DNA from: CAZUQA01 sp964622375
GTDB taxonomy: Bacteria; Bacillota_I; Bacilli_A; Erysipelotrichales; Erysipelotrichaceae
Direction: 5' to 3'
Assembly (NCBI GenBank): GCA_964622375.1
Contig: CAZUQA010000085.1
Coordinates: 1-5,075, forward strand
Length of the DNA stretch: 5,075 bases
The translations under genes and the position numbers were made by a program. Shown piece by piece: positions 1 to 5,075 of the stretch. Numbering within the stretch: position 1 is the first letter of the stretch; every line of letters begins with the position of its first letter. The notes beneath the pieces are model-generated. The model did not search any database. It was not told where the DNA came from and saw nothing but the letters and a program-made list of their open reading frames with translations.

Positions 1-302
1 GTTCACAACGATCAAAAAACGGACGTTCTTTTATCACTTTATACTCAACGGCTATGGTGAAAAATCCGGAAACCGGAGAAAGAGAAGAGATTTCCAAAAT
101 CGTCTGTCAACTAAAACCCGGAGCTGCCGTTTCTTTATCGCGTAATGACTTAGATTATTTGGTAACTGAATACGGTATTGTCAATTTGCGGGGTACTTCA
201 ATTCAGGAAAGAGCTTATTTAATCGCCTCAATCGCTCATCCAAAGTTCCGTGAAGACTTAATTAAAGAAGCCAAAGTATTAGGCATCATCAACGAAGACT
301 AA
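1..302 (+). CDS. Acetyl-CoA hydrolase/CoA-transferase family protein, C-terminal end (5' partial)
   Basis: The reading frame is open from base 3 to the TAA at 300-302 and runs upstream out of the window, so the ATG at 54 is an internal methionine and not the start. About 99 residues are visible of a family that usually has roughly 430-450. They match the C-terminal domain of acetyl-CoA hydrolase/transferase enzymes: a small-residue/STA stretch just before the internal Met, an ISKIV segment, then SRNDLDYLVTEYG followed by the NLRG and SIAHPKFRE motifs. Family members move CoA between acyl-CoA and a free acid (acetate, butyrate, 4-hydroxybutyrate, succinate) in the cytoplasm, using a catalytic glutamate that lies upstream and is not visible here. 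The NPETGERE insertion resembles, from memory, clostridial butyrate/4-hydroxybutyrate CoA-transferases, but the substrate cannot be decided from this fragment. It lies 14 bases before coaD and is probably cotranscribed with it. The family is certain; the specificity is not. Confidence 0.88.
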   Translation, partial: SQRSKNGRSFITLYSTAMVKNPETGEREEISKIVCQLKPGAAVSLSRNDLDYLVTEYGIVNLRGTSIQERAYLIASIAHPKFREDLIKEAKVLGIINED

Positions 303-316
303 CCAAAGGGCAGACT

Positions 317-799
317 ATGAAAAAAATAGCTTTAATACCCGGGAGTTTTGATCCTATAACCAAAGGGCATATTGATGTCATTGAAAGAGCCGCTAAAGTA
401 TTTGATGAAATTCATGTTTTAGTTGCTTTCAATGATGAGAAGAAATCGTTGTTTTCTATTGGCGAGAAACTGGATTTCGTCAATGATGCTTTATCGCATA
501 TGGAAAATATTGTGGTAGCCAGTTATTGTGGTTTAACGGTTGACTACTATAAGAAAGTAGGAGCCTGCGCCATCGTCCGCGGTATTCGCGGGGTCAGCGA
601 TTTGGAAGCTGAGGAAGAGTACGATTACTATAACCGGCGTTTCTCAGCGAATGTCGATACTTTCTTAATGTTCTCATCAGAAGAGTTTAAATACCTGTCC
701 AGTTCAATGTTGAAGACCTTTGTCTTAAATGATGTCGATATCAGCGCCTACGTTACCGTTAAAGTTAACCAAGCTCTTAAAGAAAAATATCGAAAATAG
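317..799 (+). CDS. coaD: Phosphopantetheine adenylyltransferase (PPAT, EC 2.7.7.3)
   Basis: This complete 160-residue protein has the normal length for bacterial CoaD. The enzyme transfers AMP from ATP to 4'-phosphopantetheine, giving dephospho-CoA and pyrophosphate, the penultimate step of coenzyme A synthesis in the cytoplasm. Visible family marks are the nucleotidyltransferase start GSFDPITKGH (residues 9-18, with His18 of the (T/H)xGH motif), the KK pair at 42-43, VRGIR (87-91, with Arg88 and Arg91), the acidic helix DLEAEEE then NRRF, FLMFSS, and the YLSSS signature (126-130). The ATG at 317 is preceded by AAAGGG (305-310) at a suitable distance, and no other start fits the fold. It follows the CoA-transferase gene by 14 bases, without a promoter between, which suggests one transcript. 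Oddities: the loop before FLM is about one residue shorter than in the E. coli enzyme, and the usual Pro-rich segment near the C-terminus reads YVTVKV. All the catalytic marks are present, so the enzyme is expected to be active. Confidence 0.97.
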   Translation: MKKIALIPGSFDPITKGHIDVIERAAKVFDEIHVLVAFNDEKKSLFSIGEKLDFVNDALSHMENIVVASYCGLTVDYYKKVGACAIVRGIRGVSDLEAEEEYDYYNRRFSANVDTFLMFSSEEFKYLSSSMLKTFVLNDVDISAYVTVKVNQALKEKYRK

Positions 800-807
800 A
801 CAATAAG

Positions 808-860
808 TAGATAATACACAATAATGTATATATTCATGTGTTTATTTGTTTAATTATCTA
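808..860 (+). terminator. Possible weak terminator / inverted repeat after coaD
   Basis: Nine bases after the coaD stop an 8-base perfect inverted repeat (TAGATAAT at 808-815, ATTATCTA at 853-860) encloses a shorter one (ACACA 816-820, TGTGT 837-841). The inner arm is followed directly by a T-rich run (TTTATTTGTTT). This placement suits an intrinsic terminator closing the CoA-transferase/coaD transcript, but the arms are almost pure A/T, the inner stem needs bulges, and such repeats arise easily in AT-rich spacers. Weakly supported. Confidence 0.3.
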
Positions 861-908
861 AGAATTCTCGCGGGCAAAAAGATAAAAACATAAAAAATGT
901 GGAAATTG

Positions 909-917
909 TGATAAAAT
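909..917 (+). promoter_or_regulatory. Extended -10 promoter for the surface protein gene
   Basis: TGATAAAAT reads as TGn followed by TAAAAT, a one-mismatch -10 hexamer with the TG extension used by the vegetative sigma factor. The -35 position about 17 bases upstream (889-894, CATAAA) is poor, as is common for extended -10 promoters. The expected transcript start is near 924-926, giving a 5' leader of roughly 50 bases before the ATG at 978. No riboswitch-like structure was seen in that leader. Confidence 0.5.
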
Positions 918-965
918 AGTACAAAACAAGCATGAGTATATGACTGATTTTGAGTGTTCGAGAGT

Positions 966-971
966 GGTGAG
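966..971 (+). promoter_or_regulatory. Ribosome binding site that fixes the start at 978
   Basis: GGTGAG at 966-971 pairs with the anti-Shine-Dalgarno end of 16S rRNA (GGTGA is the 3' half of the AGGAGGTGA consensus) and sits 6 bases before the ATG at 978. The in-frame GTG at 954 lies upstream of this site and has no comparable purine block before it. Starting there would also put an acidic stretch (FESGES) ahead of the signal peptide. The ATG at 978 is therefore the likely start. A second ATG at 993 remains possible but is less well spaced. Confidence 0.7.
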
Positions 972-977
972 AGTTAT

Positions 978-3900
978 ATGAGAAAAGTACAAATGAAGAT
1001 TTCCGTGCTGTTGTTAACACTTTTAGTGGGTTTCAGTTCATTGTGTTCGATAGATCATAAACTTGAAATTCGAGCTGCCGGAGAAATAGCCGAAATGCGG
1101 GCAACAGTGGCATTTTCGACGGAAACGCCACTGAGTGGCGATAATTTCTTCATGGAATTGCGAATTAATAGTGCCAGTTTAGGCAGTCTGAGTGGTTTGA
1201 TAGAGAATCTACATATCGAGTTTGATTTACCAAGCAAGCTGGCTATCGTTTTAGCTCCACATTCGCCAACTAATGATTATACGGTTACCATCAGTGGTAG
1301 CCATGTTAGTATTGACTATAATATTGCCGTGCCACTGGGCGCCCAACAGTATTTGCGTTTTGTTTTGGCTTGGAATGCCGGAACTACGGTAGAAGGCGTT
1401 CACGCCTGGACAAATCCCGTAATAACGGTGAGCGCTAAAAACTGTATAAGTGCCGTTGCTTTGGCCACTGATGGCAGCTCACCGGCAGGTAGCGTCAATC
1501 CAAAAAATATTACCGCGATTAGCTACATGACAACAGAGTATCAAGACATCTATGCTGCTTTGTTGCACACGGCGACCGTCGAGCTAAAAAATGAACAATT
1601 TAGCGGCGGTTTGAATCTGCATAATGGCAAACTGACTCTTGATTATGATGCTGCGGTTTATGTCGCTGCTATTAAACTCAATGGCACCATTGTGCCATAT
1701 ACCTTACTGGCAAATACCCCCGGCACCGGCCGGGTATCCTATGTCGTGGATTTTGCTGATGCTTTGTTTAAAGTCGACAAATATCTGGCTAAAGAAAATC
1801 ACATCGAAATAATCTATAATTACCCGGCACGTACTTCTATCGGCGAAGACAGTTATGATTTGAATATAAACTTTACAGCGACACGAGAAGACGGGACAGC
1901 TATTAGCGAAACGGCAGTCATTCAGGAGAAAGTGGCGTATCGTAGTGATGGCGGACCGGCTAAAGATTTATTCAATAAAACCGCTTTACCGAAGTTTACT
2001 AAAGTTGCCGCGAATAATCTGAGTTGGATAATAACCTTTACCCCCTTGATTGATGTCCGCAATGTGGTAATAATTGAAGATCCCAGTTTAATGGAAGCAG
2101 ATTTCTTTGCCGGCTTCCGTTTAGACAGAGTAGAGGTCAGTGCTTTTGATCCCTTGGTTGACAGACCGACCACCAGTAAAGTAAGGACTAAGATTTTTTA
2201 TGAGCATAGCGGCGATCTCGGTAATTGGTATGCAGTGAGCAGTAGTGAAATCACCAGTGGAAGCAATATCTACTCTTGGAGCGGTTCTGGTCTTTCGGCA
2301 ACAGATTTAGGTTTAGGCAGCGGTGAGTATGTAACCCGCTTGAAATTCGAATTCTACGCTATTGATGGCATAGCCACAGAAATAGCGGAACTATCCGGAA
2401 TCGTGCAAGTCCGGTTATATGCCAAATCAACCAGTGGCATTACTACGACAATTTCCAACAGTTTTGTTGATGATAACACAATTACTAATACCATTACCGC
2501 TTACGGTAGCATGGGTAAAGCCCCGGGGGGCATAGCTTTTGATGATAGTGATGTGAAAATTACGGCGGATACCGAATTGAATTTAAATCGTCCAAAATTA
2601 TTTTGGACTTGGCAACCTGATGATTGGTTCTTCGCTAACGGGGCAACGGATTATAGCGGTTGGTCGGTTGAAGCCCATACCGGTGACTGGGCTGCCGTCA
2701 ATTCTGCCGGTGGGGGAAAAGGGGCCGTGGCTATCAATGATGATGCTTGGATAGTAGAGCGGTTTTTAATAGAGGGTGGTTTCTTCCATGATCCGATACT
2801 GTACTTCTATATACCAGATCCAAATATTAAGGTATTGGATATCGCCACAGGCAGTTCTTTGCAAGCTTACGACATTGAACTCTACCAAGTCGACACCGGT
2901 GGCACGATTGTGAAGTTTAGGGTGCGAAATGCTCTAAACTTTGTTCCGGGGAATCCCGATGTCAGCTATCCTACTGCTGACTGGGATAATTATCTGCCGG
3001 CTTTTGGACCCGGCGATCCGGGTGGCTATGGTTTTGGTTGGGGGCACTTTTGGCCGCGCCATGATGAACTGGCAATCAAGATCAAATTTTCTCCGGGAGC
3101 CCAAAATTCGGATGTTTACGGGAATATTCAACTCTTTGTCACTTCGGGTGATATTAACCAGCTGGCCAGTTCGGTTTTGGTAACTGACGATTTTTTGGTT
3201 ATCAACGACGTAGCTTTTGTCGGACAACCATTTCTTTCTTCGCGGGGATTTTCCTACGTGATAAATTTTTCTGACGGACTTATCACTACCAGTTCCGTTT
3301 CTTTAGATAATCTCAACTATCAACAAATACTAACTCTCAATAATTCCGTCAATCCGGTTGATGTTTTCTTGAAAATGAGTATTGAAAATCCGCCGGCGGA
3401 CAGCTATGGCAATTTAAGTCGGATTCGGATGATTGATATGTTGCCAAATACCGGGGATACCATGACAGTAAATAGCGCCACCAAAGCTTCAACTGACCCT
3501 TTGACTGATTACATTGTAGTTGGGGCGATTTATAATGGTACGCTTTTAAGCTTTGCGGAATTAGCAGCGGAAGGTATCAGCGTATATTACTCTAGCACAG
3601 CAACTCATATCTCTAATCGCAGTGAACTCTGTGATGTTTCCGCGAGTAAAGCCAGCCATTGGACCTTAGTAACAGCTGATACTGTCGGCACTATTCCTAA
3701 CAGTGCCAAAGCAATTATGGTAGAAAAAGAAGGTTTCTATGTCGGAGATATTTTAGAGCTTGTGCTTAAGGCTGTAGCTCCGGCTTCTGTTAGCACTAAT
3801 AGATACTGGCACAGTGTTGCCGGTGGCGGACGCATTGGCACAACTAATTTAGTGCCCGGAGAAGGTTTGAAATCCGGTTTTACTGGTTTAGGAGAAAACC

Positions 3901-4625
3901 TAACTACAATCAGTGGTCGAGTCTGGAATGACTTAAATAAAAACGGCATTCAGGAAACCGGTGAACCTGGTTATCCCGGCATTGCAATGCGCTTATATGA
4001 TGCCACAGAGACCGAAGTAGCTTTGATGCTGACAGCCGCTGATGGCAGTTATCTATTCAATGGTGATTTTGCGCCAAGTTCCTCTTGGTCGATTAAATTT
4101 GATTTACCGCCGGATTATCGACTCACCGTCTACCGTAGTGCAGCAGCTACACCAATGACAGATAGTGATTTCAGTCTCTATATGGGGCAGGCCGTAGTCT
4201 ATTTCATGTTTGACTCCACTGCCATAGCGCTGACAAATTTAGATGCCGGTATTTATGATGACCGCGAGGTTTATTATACGGTTATCTATGATCCAGGAAC
4301 CCAAGGTACCTGGTTAGCAGTGAGTCAAACCAGAGTTGGTTTCAGGTTGGGTGATCCCACTCCGATTTTCAGCGGCAATTTGTCAACCGACCATAATCCG
4401 GGTTATGTCTTTGCCGGTTGGCGTGATGGCACAAATTTTTATCCCAATACGGCGGCTTTACCACCAACCGTTACCAAAGATGTCACTTATGTCGCCCAAT
4501 GGGCAACAGCTCCTAAAACCGGGGATCAAATCAATGTAACAAACATTGTGATTATGTGGTTTGCCTTAGCTACTTTGGTTACAGCGCTATCTTTAAGGAA
4601 AAAATCAGACTATAGTTGCAGGTAA
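978..4625 (+). CDS. Large sortase-anchored surface protein with SdrD B-like domain
   Basis: This 1,215-residue protein is probably exported by Sec, anchored to the cell wall and used for adhesion or surface interaction; the ligand is unknown. Residues 1-34 form a signal peptide (MRKVQMK, then an apolar core, with likely cleavage near RAA-G at 32-35). Residues ~35-800 are Thr/Ser/Asn/Gly-rich, beta-strand-like and poor in cysteine; I recognise no named domain there, although the sequence style is that of Gram-positive adhesin Ig-like modules. Residues ~815-960 (IDMLPNTGDT at 819-828, VYYSST from 869, HWTLV around 895) resemble the region that often precedes SdrD B domains. An SdrD B-like domain starts at ~979 (SGRVWNDLNKNG, then a GEPG turn) and probably binds calcium. 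Residues 1099-1175 resemble a Listeria-Bacteroides repeat (GYVFAGW...VTYVAQW). The sorting signal is APKTG at 1178-1182, an apolar stretch at ~1187-1206 and the RKK tail. The gene appears to be transcribed from its own promoter at 909-917. An upstream GTG at 954 is a less likely start. Confidence 0.9.
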   Translation: MRKVQMKISVLLLTLLVGFSSLCSIDHKLEIRAAGEIAEMRATVAFSTETPLSGDNFFMELRINSASLGSLSGLIENLHIEFDLPSKLAIVLAPHSPTNDYTVTISGSHVSIDYNIAVPLGAQQYLRFVLAWNAGTTVEGVHAWTNPVITVSAKNCISAVALATDGSSPAGSVNPKNITAISYMTTEYQDIYAALLHTATVELKNEQFSGGLNLHNGKLTLDYDAAVYVAAIKLNGTIVPYTLLANTPGTGRVSYVVDFADALFKVDKYLAKENHIEIIYNYPARTSIGEDSYDLNINFTATREDGTAISETAVIQEKVAYRSDGGPAKDLFNKTALPKFTKVAANNLSWIITFTPLIDVRNVVIIEDPSLMEADFFAGFRLDRVEVSAFDPLVDRPTTSKVRTKIFYEHSGDLGNWYAVSSSEITSGSNIYSWSGSGLSATDLGLGSGEYVTRLKFEFYAIDGIATEIAELSGIVQVRLYAKSTSGITTTISNSFVDDNTITNTITAYGSMGKAPGGIAFDDSDVKITADTELNLNRPKLFWTWQPDDWFFANGATDYSGWSVEAHTGDWAAVNSAGGGKGAVAINDDAWIVERFLIEGGFFHDPILYFYIPDPNIKVLDIATGSSLQAYDIELYQVDTGGTIVKFRVRNALNFVPGNPDVSYPTADWDNYLPAFGPGDPGGYGFGWGHFWPRHDELAIKIKFSPGAQNSDVYGNIQLFVTSGDINQLASSVLVTDDFLVINDVAFVGQPFLSSRGFSYVINFSDGLITTSSVSLDNLNYQQILTLNNSVNPVDVFLKMSIENPPADSYGNLSRIRMIDMLPNTGDTMTVNSATKASTDPLTDYIVVGAIYNGTLLSFAELAAEGISVYYSSTATHISNRSELCDVSASKASHWTLVTADTVGTIPNSAKAIMVEKEGFYVGDILELVLKAVAPASVSTNRYWHSVAGGGRIGTTNLVPGEGLKSGFTGLGENLTTISGRVWNDLNKNGIQETGEPGYPGIAMRLYDATETEVALMLTAADGSYLFNGDFAPSSSWSIKFDLPPDYRLTVYRSAAATPMTDSDFSLYMGQAVVYFMFDSTAIALTNLDAGIYDDREVYYTVIYDPGTQGTWLAVSQTRVGFRLGDPTPIFSGNLSTDHNPGYVFAGWRDGTNFYPNTAALPPTVTKDVTYVAQWATAPKTGDQINVTNIVIMWFALATLVTALSLRKKSDYSCR
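3912..4259 (+). other. SdrD B-like domain coding segment
   Basis: Residues ~979-1094 of the surface protein carry the hallmark SGRVWNDLNKNGIQETGEPG, an Asp/Asn-rich EF-hand-like loop, then GIAMRLYD, TAADGSYLF and FDLPPDYRLT. This is the pattern of the B repeats of staphylococcal Sdr proteins. Such domains bind calcium and act as rigid spacers that project the adhesive head from the wall. Only one copy is present, whereas Sdr proteins usually have several. The assignment rests on motif recognition only. Confidence 0.85.
4272..4502 (+). other. Listeria-Bacteroides repeat-like (Flg_new type) domain coding segment
   Basis: Residues 1099-1175 read YYTVIYDPGTQG, then GYVFAGWRDG and a VTKDVTYVAQW ending. 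This is the beta-grasp-like repeat common in InlB-type and other Firmicutes surface proteins, in the longer variant in which the first strand pair is followed by an extra VSQTRVGFRLGDPTP-type insertion. It lies directly before the sorting signal, where such modules usually act as a stalk next to the wall. A single copy is present. Confidence 0.8.
4509..4622 (+). other. C-terminal cell-wall sorting signal (APKTG variant)
   Basis: Residues 1178-1215 hold APKTGD, a short polar linker, an apolar stretch of about 20 residues (VTNIVIMWFALATLVTALSL) and RKKSDYSCR. This is the three-part signal that sortases cut between Thr and Gly. The first position is Ala, not the usual Leu of LPxTG. The tail after the span is longer than the minimum and ends with Cys-Arg. 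Confidence 0.85.
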
Positions 4626-4654
4626 ACAACCAAAGAAATATTATTAAGGATGGA

Positions 4655-4675
4655 AAAAAAGATCTCATCTTTTTT
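4655..4675 (+). terminator. A/T hairpin, possible terminator after the surface protein gene
   Basis: AAAAAAGAT (4655-4663) and ATCTTTTTT (4667-4675) form a perfect 9-base inverted repeat around a CTC loop, 29 bases after the stop codon, ending in a six-T run. The position is right for an intrinsic terminator and the A-run/T-run symmetry would allow action in both directions. The stem has only one G-C pair and a three-base loop, so it would be weak. Readthrough into the next gene remains possible. Confidence 0.45.
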
Positions 4676-4713
4676 ATAAAGAAGTGTACTGAAGTTACGG
4701 CTTATAGAATTAT

Positions 4714-4722
4714 TGTTATAAT
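4714..4722 (+). promoter_or_regulatory. Extended -10 promoter for the gene at 4757
   Basis: TGTTATAAT is TGn followed by a perfect TATAAT. The -35 position (4694-4699, GTTACG) is poor, so recognition would rely on the TG extension. The expected transcript start near 4729-4731 leaves a leader of about 27 bases that contains the RBS AGGGGA (4745-4750), 6 bases before the ATG at 4757. Confidence 0.6.
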
Positions 4723-4756
4723 TATTTTAGGGTTAGTTTTAAGTAGGGGATAATTA

Positions 4757-5075
4757 ATGAAAGCGTATAGTAAGAAAAGCAGTGAAAGAAAAAACCAAGC
4801 TCAAACAGAACAGGATTCAGCAATAGAAAAAGCAATAGGAAAACCAGAGAAAAGTTTGGCGGATGAAACCATTAATAATTATGGAACTACAGACTGCAAA
4901 GAAACGGCAAGTGAAGTGAAAGATTATTTAACGCCGGCTAAAAAGCCTAAAGAAAGAAAACACTATCTGGTTTACGCCGGGCTTGCTGTTTTTATAGTGA
5001 CGGTGCTGCTACTGTTGTGTTTTCCCGGGCAAAAAAGGGTAGTTGAGAATTGGACAAGGGGCGGCAAATCCCGAA
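4757..5075 (+). CDS. Single-pass membrane protein, unknown function, N-terminal end (3' partial)
   Basis: The frame is open from the ATG at 4757 to the window end (106 codons, no stop). AGGGGA (4745-4750) lies 6 bases before the start. Residues 1-68 form a Lys/Glu/Ser/Gln-rich, low-complexity leader (MKAYSKKSSERKNQAQ at the start), ending in a basic KKPKERKH patch. Residues ~70-89 are a strongly apolar span (LVYAGLAVFIVTVLLLL) and the remaining visible part (from PGQKRVVENW) would be outside the cell. The long charged leader without a cleavable signal suggests an N-in membrane anchor. I do not recognise the family. A sortase, a signal peptidase-like processing enzyme, a polysaccharide or cell-wall protein with such an anchor, or a regulator's membrane part would all fit; its position after a sortase substrate makes sortase a reasonable guess, but no catalytic motif is visible. 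It appears to have its own promoter at 4714-4722. Confidence 0.75.
   Translation, partial: MKAYSKKSSERKNQAQTEQDSAIEKAIGKPEKSLADETINNYGTTDCKETASEVKDYLTPAKKPKERKHYLVYAGLAVFIVTVLLLLCFPGQKRVVENWTRGGKSR

Noticed and set aside
54..302. A separate 82-residue protein starting at the ATG at 54
   Set aside because: The frame is open upstream to base 3 and the upstream residues continue the CoA-transferase family pattern, so the Met is internal.
954..977. GTG at 954 as the start of the large surface protein
   Set aside because: The good RBS (966-971) lies downstream of it, and the ATG at 978 gives a normal signal peptide with a basic N-terminus. Starting at 954 adds an acidic, atypical leader.
800..977. 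Riboswitch or small RNA in the spacer before the surface protein gene
   Set aside because: The spacer is AT-rich with only weak, bulged inverted repeats and no recognisable aptamer motif.
1038..1049. Lipobox at the cysteine of FSSLCS (Cys23)
   Set aside because: The residue before Cys is Leu, where a lipobox needs Gly, Ala or Ser, and the protein has a C-terminal sorting signal, so lipoprotein anchoring is unlikely.
1055..3949. Minus-strand open frames of 60-97 codons within the surface protein gene (1055-1237, 1922-2173, 2934-3227, 3737-3949)
   Set aside because: They lie wholly inside a well-supported coding region on the other strand, have Ser/Lys/Pro-rich products unlike any family, and no convincing RBS. 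They are shadows.
2941..4539. Plus-strand alternative-frame open frames at 2941-3183 and 4336-4539
   Set aside because: They overlap the surface protein gene, including its recognisable GYVFAGW and VTYVAQW region, and show no independent start signal.

Overview
The window looks like chromosomal DNA of a low-to-moderate GC, Gram-positive-type bacterium (Bacillota in the broad sense). The main reasons are a 1,215-residue secreted protein with a C-terminal sortase-type anchoring signal (APKTG, hydrophobic stretch, RKK tail), AGGGGA/GGTGA-like ribosome binding sites, and extended -10 promoters (TGn-TAtAAT type). The stop codons seen are TAA and TAG, and every tryptophan in the genes read here is TGG, so nothing suggests an altered genetic code. 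The genus cannot be fixed from this window. A fermentative anaerobe (Clostridia or Erysipelotrichia-like) would fit the CoA-transferase.

Layout, all on the + strand. (1) 1-302: C-terminal end of an acetyl-CoA hydrolase/CoA-transferase family enzyme, cut by the window start. (2) 317-799: complete coaD (phosphopantetheine adenylyltransferase), 14 bases after the previous stop and probably in the same transcript. (3) 800-977: AT-rich intergenic stretch with a weak hairpin and T-rich tract that may end the CoA transcript, then an extended -10 promoter. (4) 978-4625: a large cell-wall-anchored surface protein, with signal peptide, long beta-rich adhesin-type ectodomain, one SdrD B-like domain, one Listeria-Bacteroides-repeat-like domain and the sorting signal. 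(5) 4626-4756: short gap with an A/T hairpin that could be a terminator, then a second extended -10 promoter and a good RBS. (6) 4757-5075: the first 106 codons of a further gene, encoding a charged cytoplasmic leader and one membrane span, cut by the window end.

The first two genes share a coenzyme A theme: coaD makes dephospho-CoA and the neighbour moves CoA between acids. The last two form a cell-surface module. The surface protein needs a sortase for attachment, and the truncated membrane protein downstream could be that sortase or another envelope protein, but its catalytic part lies outside the window. I see no mobile element, CRISPR array, tRNA or rRNA. The surface protein is the least understood item: its architecture is familiar at the C-terminal third, but I could not assign residues ~35-800 to any named family by eye.
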